This document shows positions 33,154 through 44,521 of a DNA stretch of 64,000 nucleotides, piece by piece. The notes below the pieces were generated by a model. It did no database searches and was not told the DNA's origin. It saw only the letters and a program-made list of their open reading frames with translations. The stretch's first letter is position 1, and the number at the start of each line of letters is the position of its first letter. A program made the position numbers and the translations under genes. Source of the DNA: MR-S7 sp000400995 (GTDB lineage Bacteria; Pseudomonadota; Gammaproteobacteria; Burkholderiales; Burkholderiaceae_C); contig NZ_CP152342.1 of the NCBI RefSeq assembly GCF_045291395.1, forward strand, positions 2,170,001 through 2,234,000. Reading direction: 5' to 3'.

Positions 33154-33647
33154 ATGAAAAACGCCTTTCTCACATTGGAACGCTGGAGCACGGGCATCGC
33201 CATGGCGGGCGCCTGCGCCATGCTGGCGATCGCCTCGGCGCTCGGCATGTTCCAGATCCTGATGCGCTTCGTCTTCGAGGAACCCGCCGAATGGACCGAG
33301 GTGCTGATCCGCTTCAGCCTCATCTGGATGGTGTTCCTCGCCATCCCCCTGGCCTTCCGCCAGGGCGCCATGGTCAGCGTGGACGTGCTCTACCGCTGGA
33401 GCCCGCCCGCCATCCGCCGCGCGCTCGACTGGGTGGTGTGCCTGGCTGCGCTCGCCCTCATCGGCGTGCTGATCTGGTGGGGTTGGGACTACGCCCAGCG
33501 CGGCGGCGTGCAGACCATGGCCGGGCTGGAGTCGGTGTCCATGTTCTGGGCGTATCTCGCCATTCCGGTGGGGGGCTGTTCTGCATTCCCGGCATCGTGG
33601 GCAACCTGCTCGACCCGCGCCGTGAAGAACTGGAGACCGCGCAATGA
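33154..33647 (+). CDS. dctQ: TRAP transporter small permease DctQ (one-base frameshift)
   Basis: A small inner-membrane subunit of about 164 residues with four helices; FEEPAEWTEVLIRFSLIWMV and FRQGAMVSVDVLYR are typical. In the sequence as given, the frame is lost after AIPVGG. Adding one G to the G6 run at 33570-33575 restores the ending GLFCIPGIVGNLLDPRREEL and a TGA that overlaps the dctM start (ATGA), exactly as expected for dctQM. The deletion is therefore probably a sequencing error. The gene follows dctP by 68 bp. Confidence 0.88.
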
Positions 33648-34921
33648 CCGCCGTGATGATTTCGACCATGGTGCTGTGCTTCGCGCTCACCATTTCCGTG
33701 GCCGTGTCCATCGGCCTCGCGTCCATCCTGGGCATCCAGGCGGCCAATGCCAACATGCTGATCGCGGTGAAGGAAATGTTCACCTCGATCAACAAGTTCC
33801 CGCTGGCGGCCATCCCCTTCTTCATCCTGGCGGGCAACCTCATGGAGACCGGCGGCATCTCGCGCCGGCTCGTGGAGTTCGCCAAGAGCATCGTCGGCGG
33901 CGTGCAGGGCGGCCTGCCCATGACCTGCGTGCTCACCTGCATGATCTTCGCGGCCGTGTCGGGCTCGTCGGTGGCGACCACATTCGCCATCGGCGCCATC
34001 CTGATTCCCGCGCTCATCAAGCACGGCTATCCCACGAGCTACGCCGCCGCGCTGCAGGCCACCAGCGCCGAGCTGGGCGTGATCATCCCGCCGTCCATCC
34101 CCATGATCCTCTACGGCGTGAGCGCCGAGGTGTCGATCGGCGAGCTGTTCATCGCCGGCTTCGGCCCCGGCATCCTGATCAGCGGCGCGCTCATGCTGTT
34201 CGTGTGGGTGTATTGCAAGTGGAAGGGCTGGGGCAAGCATGACGGCGACGGCCGCATGCCCTTCGGCAAGGCCCTGCTGCAGGCCGGCTGGGCGCTGCTG
34301 ATGCCCGTCATCATTCTGGGCGGCATCTACGGCGGCGTGTTCACGCCCACCGAGGCATCGGCCGTGGCCGTGTTCTATGCGCTGGTGGTCGGCATGCTGA
34401 TCTACCGCGAAATCGGGGTGAAGGACCTCTACGCCATCCTGCGCAAGTCGGCCATCTCGTCGGCGGTGATCATGTTCATCATCGCCAACGCCGGGCTGTT
34501 CGCCTTCCTCATCACGCGCGCGGGCGTGCCCGACGCCATCGGCCGCTGGCTGCAGGAGGTGCTGCAAAGCCCCGCCCTGTTCCTGCTGGGCGTGAACGCG
34601 GCGCTGTTCGTGATCGGCATGTTCATCGAGACCAGCGCCGCCATCATCGTGCTCGCGCCCATCCTGGCGCCGGTGGCGATGCACTTCGGCATCGACCCGG
34701 TGCACTTCGGCCTGATCATGGTGGTGAACTTGGCCTTGGGCATGATCACCCCGCCCTTCGGCGTGAACCTGTTCGCGGCCTGCACGGTGGCACGCATCTC
34801 GCTGGACCGCATCATCAGCCACCTGCTGCCCTTCGTGGGCGTGATCCTGGCGTGCCTGATGGTCATCACCTACGTGCCGTCGATCTCGCTGTTCCTGCGC
34901 GACCTGGTGTACGCGCGCTAG
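33644..34921 (+). CDS. dctM: TRAP transporter large permease DctM
   Basis: The 425-residue inner-membrane subunit has about twelve helices and forms the sodium-driven transport path. Seen are FTSINKFPLAAIPFFILAGN, VSGSSVATTFAIGAILIPAL, ATSAELGVIIPPSIPMILYG and GMITPPFGVNLFAAC, all DctM hallmarks. It is translationally coupled to dctQ by ATGA. With dctP and dctQ it makes a complete transporter, in contrast to the orphan Bug proteins elsewhere in the window. The glycine riboswitch begins 17 bp after its stop. Confidence 0.95.
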   Translation: MTAVMISTMVLCFALTISVAVSIGLASILGIQAANANMLIAVKEMFTSINKFPLAAIPFFILAGNLMETGGISRRLVEFAKSIVGGVQGGLPMTCVLTCMIFAAVSGSSVATTFAIGAILIPALIKHGYPTSYAAALQATSAELGVIIPPSIPMILYGVSAEVSIGELFIAGFGPGILISGALMLFVWVYCKWKGWGKHDGDGRMPFGKALLQAGWALLMPVIILGGIYGGVFTPTEASAVAVFYALVVGMLIYREIGVKDLYAILRKSAISSAVIMFIIANAGLFAFLITRAGVPDAIGRWLQEVLQSPALFLLGVNAALFVIGMFIETSAAIIVLAPILAPVAMHFGIDPVHFGLIMVVNLALGMITPPFGVNLFAACTVARISLDRIISHLLPFVGVILACLMVITYVPSISLFLRDLVYAR

Positions 34922-34938
34922 CGGCTAGAATCACATCC

Positions 34939-35144
34939 CGCCAGGAGAGAGCTTCTCCAGGGAAGCCGCCGAAGGCGCAGGCAGCAGCCGAACGCTCAGG
35001 CAAAAGGACTGGCGACACGCCCGCAGGGATGCGGGCGTTTCCCTTGCTGGAGAGAGGCCGCAGCGCAGCATGCGGCCCACCGAAGGAGCAAGCCCCGCGA
35101 CATGCCATGCAGGCGGGGTGAATCTCTCAGGTAAAGCGGACAGC
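34939..35144 (+). ncRNA. Tandem glycine riboswitch upstream of gcvT
   Basis: Two aptamers in series. Aptamer 1 spans 34939-35014, closed by CGCCAG/CTGGCG, with CAGGAGAGA, GCCGCCGAAGGCGCAGG and CGCTCAGGCAAAAGGAC. Aptamer 2 spans 35046-35144, closed by GCTG/CAGC, with TGGAGAGAGG, CACCGAAGGAGCAAGCC and AATCTCTCAGGTAAAGCG. These are the gcvT-motif core sequences. Between them is a linker with a strong hairpin (CGCCCGC/GCGGGCG). It should turn on the glycine cleavage operon when glycine is high. Confidence 0.95.
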
Positions 35145-35196
35145 GGGGCAAATCGGCGATCGAGAGATCGCTCCACCATTTGCCTTCGCCACTGCC

Positions 35197-36317
35197 ATGT
35201 CCGACCTGCTCACCACCCCCTCAACGCCCTGCACATCGAACTGGGCGCCCGCATGGTGCCCTTCGCGGGCTATTCCATGCCCGTGCAGTACCCCTCCGGT
35301 CTGATGGCCGAGCACCACCACACGCGCACGGCGGCGGGCCTGTTCGACGTGTCGCACATGGGCCAGCTCCATTTGGTCGGCCCCGATGCCGCGGCCGCGT
35401 TCGAGACGCTGATGCCCGTGGACGTGGTCGATCTGCCCGTGGGCAAGCAGCGCTACGGGCTGCTGCTGAACGACGAGGGCGGCATCATCGACGACCTGAT
35501 GTTCTTCAACCAGGGCAACGACACGCTGTTCGTGATCGTCAACGGCGCGTGCAAGGGCGGCGACATCGCCCACATCCAGGCGCGCATCGGCCAGCGCTGC
35601 GAAGTGCGACCGCTGCCCAACCAGGCCCTGCTCGCACTGCAGGGCCCGCAGGCCGCCACGGCGCTGGCGCGGCTTGCGCCCGGCGTGGAGCAGCTGGTGT
35701 TCATGACCGGCGGCCACTTCACCATCGCCGGCGCGCCCTGCTTCGTCACGCGCAGCGGCTACACGGGCGAGGACGGCTTCGAGATCTCCGTGCCCGCAGC
35801 CCAGGCCGAGGCCCTGGCGCGCGCGCTGCTCGCCCAGCCCGAAGTCAAGCCCATCGGCCTGGGCGCGCGCAACTCGCTGCGCCTGGAGGCCGGGCTGTGC
35901 CTGTACGGCAACGACATCGACACCACCACCACCCCGCCGGAGGCCGCGCTGAACTGGGCCATCCAGAAGGTGCGCCGCACGGGCGGCGCGCGCGCGGGCG
36001 GCTTTCCCGGCGCGGACAAGGTGCTGGCGCAGATCGACACCCCCGCCAGCCTCGCGAGGAAGCGCGTGGGCCTCATCGCGCTGGAGCGCGTGCCCGTGCG
36101 CGAGCACACCGAGCTGCAAAGCGAGGACGGCCAGCGCATCGGCGAGGTAACCAGCGGCCTGCTGGGCCCCACGGCCGACAAGCCCATCGCCCTGGCCTAC
36201 GTGGCGCCCGCCTTCGCGGCCGTGGGCACGCGCGTGAACGCCATCGTGCGCGGCAAGGCCGTGCCGATGGAGGTGGCGGCCACCCCCTTCGTGCCGACGC
36301 GCTACTACCGCGGCTGA
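35197..36317 (+). CDS. gcvT: Glycine cleavage system aminomethyltransferase T protein (frameshift near start)
   Basis: The T protein (about 373 residues) transfers the methylene group of glycine to tetrahydrofolate. Conserved segments are GARMVPFAGYSMPVQYPSG, AGLFDVSHMGQ, RSGYTGEDGFEISVP, GLGARNSLRLEAGLCLYG and FVPTRYYRG. Translation from ATG 35197 (MSDLLTTP) loses the frame at the C5 run 35216-35220; one more C gives MSDLLTTPLNALHIELGAR, the usual N-terminus. Reading upstream in the main frame only enters the riboswitch. It is followed by gcvH and gcvP. Confidence 0.92.
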
Positions 36318-36402
36318 CAAACGCGGCCGGCAAGCGCGGCTAAAGTGCGCGCTGGCCTTTCTCGAATCCCTCTTTTTCTTCCCACTTTCTTACGGAGCCC
36401 CC

Positions 36403-36777
36403 ATGAGCATCCAGTTTTCCAAGGACCATGAATGGATCAACGCCGCCGACCCGGCAGCGGCCGTCGTCGGCATCACCGTCCACGCGCAGGATGCGCTGGG
36501 CGACGTGGTGTTCGTGGACCTGCCCGCCGTGGGCACCACCTTCGCGCAGGGCGACGTGGCCGGCGTGGTCGAGTCGGTGAAGGCCGCAGCCGACGTATAC
36601 ATGCCCGTGGCCGGCGAGATCGTCGAAGTCAACGAGGCCCTGCGCGCCGATCCGTCGCTGGCCAACAGCGACCCGCTGGGCGCAGGCTGGTTCTTCAAGG
36701 TGAAGCTGGCCGACGCCGGCCAACTCGCCGGCCTGATGGACGAAACGGCCTACACCGCCTTCGCCGCCAGCGCCTGA
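36403..36777 (+). CDS. gcvH: Glycine cleavage system H protein
   Basis: The 124-residue lipoyl carrier shuttles the aminomethyl group between P, T and L proteins. The lipoylated lysine is K60 in GVVESVKAAADVYMP, and the family start FSKDHEWI and the end segment GAGWFFKVK are present. It follows gcvT by 85 bp and precedes gcvP. An inverted pair of dispersed repeats (36797-36874) lies between gcvH and gcvP. Confidence 0.96.
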   Translation: MSIQFSKDHEWINAADPAAAVVGITVHAQDALGDVVFVDLPAVGTTFAQGDVAGVVESVKAAADVYMPVAGEIVEVNEALRADPSLANSDPLGAGWFFKVKLADAGQLAGLMDETAYTAFAASA

Positions 36778-36796
36778 GCCCGCCACTTCAAAAACC

Positions 36797-36874
36797 ATAG
36801 CTACTCGCGCTTCTCAATCAAGGGTTTCAGAGTAGAAAGCACCTGAAACCCTTGCATATCAAGCGCAAGCAGCT
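36797..36874. repeat. Inverted pair of dispersed repeats (copy g) between gcvH and gcvP
   Basis: One unit (ATAGCTACTCGCGCTTC) reads forward and a second (AGCGCAAGCAGCT) reads reversed. They are joined by a perfect 12-bp stem CAAGGGTTTCAG (36819-36830) with CTGAAACCCTTG (36843-36854). The RNA could fold into one hairpin inside the gcv operon. Confidence 0.75.
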
Positions 36875-36906
36875 CCTTTTTCCATAGCCATCGAGATCGG
36901 TCCCCC

Positions 36907-39805
<2,899 letters not shown>

Positions 39806-39842
39806 AGCGTGCCAAACCAGCGCCGCCATGGCGCTGCCCACC

Positions 39843-39880
39843 AAACAACAAAGGCCCGGTAATGGGCCTTTGTTGTTTTA
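39843..39880. terminator. Bidirectional intrinsic terminator between gcvP and intI
   Basis: A perfect 15-bp stem AAACAACAAAGGCCC / GGGCCTTTGTTGTTT with loop GGTAAT, ending in T-rich sequence on one strand and A-rich on the other. It separates the glycine operon from the converging integron integrase. Confidence 0.88.
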
Positions 39881-40897
39881 TAGCGCATCGAGCGGGCTCA
39901 AAATGCCGCGCCCGCTCTTGTTGAGCACATGCGTATAAACCATGGTGGTACTTACATCGGCATGGCCCAGCAGTTCCTGCACCGTGCCGGATGTCATAGC
40001 CCGATTGCAGCAGATGCGTGGCAAACGAATGCCGCAGCACGTGCGGCGACACCGGCTTGGCGATCTGCGCCCGCCGCGCCGCCGCCCGCACCACGCGCTG
40101 CACCGATTCTGGATAGATATGGCGGCGCCGCTCCAGCAGTTCGCCCGTGCGCGCATCCGGGCGCGGGTCGGTGGAACGCACCGGCGACGGAAACACCCAC
40201 TGCCAGGCCCAGCTTTTGTCAGCCTGCCGATACTTCACCGCCAGCGCATGCGGCAAATGCACGCCCGGCAGGCCCGCCGCCACATCCTTTTCATGCAAGG
40301 CTCGCGCTTTTTGCAACTGCGCCTGCAAGGGGGCTATCAGGTTCTCGGGCAGCACCGTGATGCGACCCTTGTTGCCCTTGCCCTCGCGCACGATGATTTC
40401 GCGCCTCGCAAACTCCACGTCCTTCACGCGCAGACGCACTGCCGCCATCAGCCGCATGCCCGTGCATACTGCAGTTGCGCCACCAGCCCCGCCGTGCCAT
40501 CCACGTGCAACAGCAACTCACGCACCTCACTGGGCGTCAACACCACCGGCAAACGGCGGGGCCGCTTGGCCTGCACCACTTCATCGAGCCAGGGCAATTC
40601 GATCTGCAGCACCTGCTTATACAGATACAGAATCGCCGCCTTGGCCTGGTTCTGTGTGGATGCCGATACCTGCCTGTCCAGCGCCAGATGGCTCAAAAAC
40701 GCTTCCACCTCCACCGCGCCCATGTCCTGTGGGTGCCGCTTGCCATGAAACAGAATGAAGCGGCGCGCCCAGTCGATATAGGCTTCTTCCGTGCGAATGC
40801 TGTAATGCCGCGTGCGCAGGTGAATGCGCATGCGCTCCAGCAGCTTGGGCTGGCGGGCAGGGTCTGCCGGAGTGGGGATCGCGGCGTTGTCATGCAT
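39878..40897 (-). CDS. intI: Integron integrase IntI (two one-base frameshifts)
   Basis: A tyrosine recombinase of about 339 residues that inserts and excises gene cassettes at attI and attC. The N-terminal core-binding part (LLERMRIHLRTRHYSIRTEE) and catalytic residues are found across three frames: arginine in MRLMAAVRLRVKD, HVLRHSFATHLLQSGYDIR, and GHADVSTTMVYTHV with the tyrosine. The integron-specific insertion HIYPESVQRVVRAAARRAQI is present. Restoring a G near 40465 (LQYGTGMRLM) and removing one base near 39986 (GYDIRTVQELLGHAD) yields an intact enzyme. It may be active if these are sequencing errors, or a pseudogene if real. Confidence 0.92.
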
Positions 40898-40913
40898 CCG
40901 CAGAATTTTAGGT

Positions 40914-40942
40914 TTGACTAAACGGATGCATCTTCGTACTTT
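40914..40942 (+). promoter_or_regulatory. Probable cassette promoter (Pc)
   Basis: TTGACT (40914-40919), 17 bp, TACTTT (40937-40942), reading towards the cassettes from just upstream of the integrase start. The near-consensus -35, ideal spacing and position make it a good Pc candidate. Confidence 0.72.
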
Positions 40943-41020
40943 TCCTATTGGCGATGTAACATGTGCTTGTACTATCCGACAGCGCCGCGTGGTGCAGTTG
41001 TCGTCTATTTATAGTTAGGT
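40943..41020 (+). other. attI recombination site region, core GTTAGGT at 41014-41020
   Basis: The gap between the promoter and first cassette ORF ends in the core site GTTAGGT. Its complement ACCTAAC opens attC1 at 42036, which proves the first cassette runs from 41015 to the attC1 core. The outer limit of attI cannot be fixed by eye. Confidence 0.78.
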
Positions 41021-41038
41021 TTCAAAAATATCAAAGAT

Positions 41039-42034
41039 ATGAGCGAACTCATCGAACACGAAGATGCCGGGAACGGCCGCACAGTGCGGGTAGGTCATAC
41101 CCAAGCGCAAGTCTCGCTGAAGGTTTATCAAGATATATATCATCAAGTCACGGGACGTACCGAGCAAATTCGCAAGCGGTATACAGACAACATCCTTGTT
41201 GATTTCTCAGACCTTGAGCAGCTTCATCACAAGATTGCCCAGCTGTGCGATGTGCATCACGTAGTCGCCCAAAATGAAACCATTTCAGTGTTTCACGATA
41301 AAGAGCGAAAAGAGTTATTTACATCTTTTGAACGCTTCCGCGCATATAACGGAAATGCGACAAGCCCGTCTGTCAATGTCGTGTTCAGATACAATTTTTC
41401 GATAATTCCTGCTGGCTTGGAGCGCCCACAGGAGTATGTGATATCTGTTCGGCTCACTTCTCGGGTTGCCGCAGTAAAACAAATCGAAGATGAAGCGCCG
41501 CCATTCATGCGCGGTAGATTCTTTGGTTACATGGCCGGAAGTGTTGCCGAAGTGACGGTTGACTATGCAGACTACGTTGTCGCGCGGGGCTTCCTAGAAG
41601 CATTTGACGAGTGGATTTCAGGATGTAAGGCAACTCCAAAATCCAAGGCACTTCAAGCCCTTCGTCACCATTCACATCGGATCCCGGAGATTGCCCAGTT
41701 GGCCGTAGTTGCCGTAATCGTAATATTTGCGCTACAAGCGATACCTGCAGTTTTTGGTGATAATTCTTCACCAGCAACGGTCGCACGTTTTTTTGTTATT
41801 TTCAGCGGCGGATCCTACATTATCGCAACTCTGGTGAAAGCATCCGCAGAGTTCGTGGAAGAGGCAATTGACACCTATCCGGAGCTCTCCTATTTAAAAC
41901 TCAACAAGGGCGATGAAAAACTGATCGAAGAGGCCTCATCCACGAAGCAGAGAGCTTGGTTTCGCTTAATATTTGGCTGCATAGGATCGATTGTCCTTGG
42001 GATAATTTCAAGCAAACTGGAAAAGCTCATATAA
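41039..42034 (+). CDS. Cassette 1: membrane protein of unknown function
   Basis: A 331-residue protein I do not recognise. It has a soluble N-terminal part of about 215 residues (MSELIEHEDAGNGRTVRVGH onward) and three hydrophobic segments near the C-terminus: EIAQLAVVAVIVIFALQAIP, FFVIFSGGSYIIATLV and LIFGCIGSIVLGIISS. So the bulk probably faces the cytoplasm, tethered by the C-terminal helices. GC content and codon use are much lower than in neighbouring chromosomal genes, as expected for a captured cassette. Being nearest to Pc it should be the most strongly expressed cassette. Confidence 0.82.
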   Translation: MSELIEHEDAGNGRTVRVGHTQAQVSLKVYQDIYHQVTGRTEQIRKRYTDNILVDFSDLEQLHHKIAQLCDVHHVVAQNETISVFHDKERKELFTSFERFRAYNGNATSPSVNVVFRYNFSIIPAGLERPQEYVISVRLTSRVAAVKQIEDEAPPFMRGRFFGYMAGSVAEVTVDYADYVVARGFLEAFDEWISGCKATPKSKALQALRHHSHRIPEIAQLAVVAVIVIFALQAIPAVFGDNSSPATVARFFVIFSGGSYIIATLVKASAEFVEEAIDTYPELSYLKLNKGDEKLIEEASSTKQRAWFRLIFGCIGSIVLGIISSKLEKLI

Positions 42035-42035
42035 A

Positions 42036-42093
42036 ACCTAACCCATCGTTGCAGCGGACCGCCTCCGGCGGCCGCTGAACTCAAACGTTAGGT
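42036..42093 (+). other. attC1 site
   Basis: 58 bp from ACCTAAC (42036-42042) to GTTAGGT (42087-42093), with inner complementary arms GCAGCGGACCGCC and GGCGGCCGCTGAAC forming the folded recombination hairpin. Confidence 0.9.
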
Positions 42094-42128
42094 GTATTTT
42101 TTGTCCGCCATAAACGAAGAGGTCATGG

Positions 42129-42398
42129 ATGGATACTGATTTGCTAGAAATGTCTCGCGAACAACTCGTGACAGAGGTTATAAAACTTCGTCAGGGGATC
42201 CGAGCCCACAGAGACACCACCGGTCATGATCTGTGCTGGCACCATCCGGCTCTCTGGGCACTTCTTCCCGAGAAGGTAGAGCCCAAAATCACTGTGCCAG
42301 AGTGGCCTCACTTTATGCGTGGCTGCGTCAAGTACCGAGAATCGCTAGACAAACAAGCACCTGAAGCCCCTCGCACCGATGAACCTTTTCATGGCTAG
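42129..42398 (+). CDS. Cassette 2: small conserved cassette protein of unknown function
   Basis: An 89-residue soluble protein: MSREQLVTEVIKLRQGIRAH, then DLCWHHPALWALLPEK and VPEWPHFMRGCVKYRESLD. I recall similar short proteins as frequent passengers of integron cassettes, but no function is known to me. The N-terminal half is predicted helical. No signal or membrane segment. The start 42129 overlaps another out-of-frame ATG four bases earlier; AGAGG lies upstream. Confidence 0.75.
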   Translation: MDTDLLEMSREQLVTEVIKLRQGIRAHRDTTGHDLCWHHPALWALLPEKVEPKITVPEWPHFMRGCVKYRESLDKQAPEAPRTDEPFHG

Positions 42399-42404
42399 AG
42401 TCAC

Positions 42405-42463
42405 ACCTAACAATTCGTCGCAGCCGACCGCCTACGGCGGCGGCTGAACTCAAGGCGTTAGCT
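42405..42463 (+). other. attC2 site
   Basis: 59 bp from ACCTAAC to GTTAGCT, with arms GCAGCCGACCGCC and GGCGGCGGCTGAAC. The opening heptamer complements the core at 42087, and the closing core complements the opening of attC3, so cassette borders agree. Confidence 0.92.
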
Positions 42464-42479
42464 GCCACAGGGGAATTTC

Positions 42480-42956
42480 GTGCAACATCCAACAAAAAGC
42501 CAAGGCTTCTGGTTGGTAGCGGCCTCAATTGTCATGTCGTTGATCTTCATCGGCATTTCAACTTTCAGGCAACTAACGAGTCTTGAAAACACACTTCTTC
42601 AAATATTCTCTCTTGCGCTTGGCTTAACGGGCTCATTCATCATCGGCCGCGAGGGAGCAAAGAAAGCTGCTGAGGACATGATCAAGCCTCATGCGCGATC
42701 CGCATTCAGACGGGTGCTAAGTCTCTACAACAGTCTTTCGAGGCTTGCCACAGCCATCGAGAATCAAAAAGAACAAATGCCTAGCAACAAAGCAGCCCTA
42801 CATTCACTTCAAATGCTGCAAGGAATTGTCATAGAACAGCTTTCCACCGCAGATGACGCACTTGAAGACTGGAAAGACATCCTTCCAGAAGAATTGAACA
42901 AGGTCGGCGTCAATTCAAAACGCGAACTGACGATCGGAGCTAATGAAAATGAGTAA
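42480..42956 (+). CDS. Cassette 3, first ORF: membrane protein of unknown function
   Basis: A 158-residue protein starting at GTG 42480 with AGGGGAA upstream. Two hydrophobic helices (FWLVAASIVMSLIFIGIS and LLQIFSLALGLTGSFIIG) are followed by a charged, helical, cytoplasmic tail of about 100 residues. Not recognised. Its end overlaps the next ORF of the same cassette by 14 bases, suggesting translational coupling; a two-gene cassette is uncommon and implies the proteins work together. Confidence 0.78.
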   Translation: MQHPTKSQGFWLVAASIVMSLIFIGISTFRQLTSLENTLLQIFSLALGLTGSFIIGREGAKKAAEDMIKPHARSAFRRVLSLYNSLSRLATAIENQKEQMPSNKAALHSLQMLQGIVIEQLSTADDALEDWKDILPEELNKVGVNSKRELTIGANENE

Positions 42957-43395
42957 AACTATTCACGGGAAGGTTGCGCGAATCCTCAATTCACGAGAAT
43001 TGGCGCTAAATATTGGGACCACTGACGGCGTTAAGGAAGGAATGCTCTTTGATGTTCTTGACCCTAAAGGTGAAGATATCCGAGACCCCGATACAAATGA
43101 AATACTTGGCTCACTCCAACGTCCAAAGGTTCGAGTGAAGATTGTTTCTGTTCAAGAGAAGCTATCGGTCGCCTCAACCTACAAATCCACCGAAGTCAAT
43201 ATCGGCGGCGCGGGAGATTTCGCCGGATTGGGAAGAATTTCCTCAATGCTCATGCCGCCCAAATATGTAAAAAGGTACGAAACCCTCAAAACGACTGAAC
43301 AGACTTGGGAAGATCTTGATGAAGATATGAGTTATGTAAAAACAGGAGACCCAGTTGTATTGGCTCGTGAAGTTCAAGATAGCCCTCAGCTGTAA
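42943..43395 (+). CDS. Cassette 3, second ORF: soluble protein of unknown function
   Basis: A 150-residue protein without signal or membrane segment, rich in beta-prone stretches (VARILNSRELALNIGTTDGV, MLFDVLDPKGEDI, VRVKIVSVQEKLSVAS). The start MKMSKTIHGKVARI may alternatively be the second ATG, 42949. The pattern 'NSRELALNIGTTDGVKEGM' resembles the barrel-like C-terminal regions of some flagellar or envelope FlgT-like proteins, but that resemblance is weak and not used as a call. Overlaps the preceding membrane protein gene. Confidence 0.75.
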   Translation: MKMSKTIHGKVARILNSRELALNIGTTDGVKEGMLFDVLDPKGEDIRDPDTNEILGSLQRPKVRVKIVSVQEKLSVASTYKSTEVNIGGAGDFAGLGRISSMLMPPKYVKRYETLKTTEQTWEDLDEDMSYVKTGDPVVLAREVQDSPQL

Positions 43396-43401
43396 GCAGG
43401 C

Positions 43402-43461
43402 AGCTAACAATTCATTCGAGCCGACGCCGCTTCGCGGCGCGGCTTAATTCAGGCGTTAGAT
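43402..43461 (+). other. attC3 site
   Basis: 60 bp from AGCTAAC to GTTAGAT, with arms GAGCCGACGCCGC and GCGGCGCGGCTTAATTC around TTC. Opening heptamer is the exact complement of the attC2 core. Confidence 0.92.
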
Positions 43462-43487
43462 CTTAATTTCAACAATAGGGGAATCTT

Positions 43488-44190
43488 GTGGATTCAATCG
43501 CGGTATTGATGGCGGTAGCCATAGGTTCGGTTGTTCTGGCGTCAATCGTCTTGAGCTTCATTTACGCTAGACAGTCTCGTACTGCCGCAATGCGAATCGC
43601 TGCACTTGAAGCAGAAGCAAATGAACACCAGAAGCAGCTTCACCGGCTTGAGGCTACGCATCTGAAGGCTAAGAACGACCTCGAACTAGAACATCATAAC
43701 CTCGCTAAACGAGCACGAGAGGAGCATTACAAAGAGGGGCTCCAGCATGGCGTAGCATCGAGCCAGAAAGATCATTTGATTGAAATTACAAACCTTCGAG
43801 CCGCTCATCGGGATGAACTCGCCCAGCGCGAGGCTGAGGCTGAAAAGCGCGGTCGCGCGGTGGCCAAGCTAGAGCACGAGGCCCAAGTAAAGGCATTCGG
43901 AGATACGACCTTACGTAAAGATCGAAAAGGACGTAGGGGTAATTTGGGACAGCCACAAAAGCTATACTGGATATCAATACCAGCTCCTCGTTAATGGCAT
44001 TCCCGCTTTCCAGCCCCACGTAGTCGTTGAACACAGCGAGGAAATTAAAGAGGTAGACAAGGAGATGGTTGCAGAGCTCGTGAAGCTTGCACATAAAGCC
44101 GCTGACACTGCGGCTAAACTTTATCTTGGTGGAGCATCACCGGGTGCACTAACACTTGGGCCTGAAATAGTTCAGCAAGTTAAGGTCTAA
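43488..44190 (+). CDS. Cassette 4: membrane-anchored coiled-coil protein (one-base frameshift)
   Basis: The ORF begins with one membrane helix (IAVLMAVAIGSVVLASIVLS) followed by a long charged coiled coil (about residues 30-140, e.g. ALEAEANEHQKQLHRLEATH). As given it stops at 43994, but the other frame continues from about 43912 (YVKIEKDVGVIWDSHKSYTG) to a TAA at 44188-44190 that falls exactly at the attC4 opening, as in the other cassettes. Removing one T at 43911-43912 joins them into a 233-residue protein. Function unknown; anchoring plus coiled coil suggests a scaffold or envelope role. Confidence 0.75.
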
Positions 44191-44244
44191 CAATTCATTC
44201 AAGCCGGCGTCGCTTCGCGGCGCGGCTTAATTCAGGCGTTAGGA
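44185..44244 (+). other. attC4 site
   Basis: 60 bp from GTCTAAC to GTTAGGA, arms CAAGCCGGCGTCGC and GCGGCGCGGCTTAATTC. It is nearly identical to attC3, so cassettes 3 and 4 may come from a common source array. Confidence 0.9.
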
Positions 44245-44254
44245 TAATATATAC

Positions 44255-44521
44255 ATGAAAAAAACAATCCCGCTATTTGGTTATTTTTTAAGTACAATGC
44301 TTGCCGCTGGCATTTTATTCTTTCTTGCTGCCGGTTTGGCAGAACCTTTCAAAGAATTGGTTCTTCTCATGAATGACAAAACCACAGAAAAAACCACAAG
44401 TGAATGGCTAGTTTTCATAATTCTTAGCATCATAGCTGGCACTATGTGGACGGGGGCATGGCTTTGGTTCAAAGGAAGCGAAAAGCGATTTTTAGAAATT
44501 TGGTTTTCAAAAAACACCTAA
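44255..44521 (+). CDS. Cassette 5: small two-helix membrane protein
   Basis: An 88-residue protein with two hydrophobic helices: PLFGYFLSTMLAAGILFFLA (residues 6-25) and WLVFIILSIIAGTMWTGAWL (about 51-70), with short charged ends. Not recognised. The stop TAA is part of the attC5 opening heptamer ACCTAAC, so coding and recombination site overlap. Confidence 0.75.
   Translation: MKKTIPLFGYFLSTMLAAGILFFLAAGLAEPFKELVLLMNDKTTEKTTSEWLVFIILSIIAGTMWTGAWLWFKGSEKRFLEIWFSKNT

Noticed and set aside
39878..40897. Phage or XerC-type recombinase
   Set aside because: The integron-specific insertion before the second catalytic box and the adjacent attI/attC array identify it as an integron integrase.
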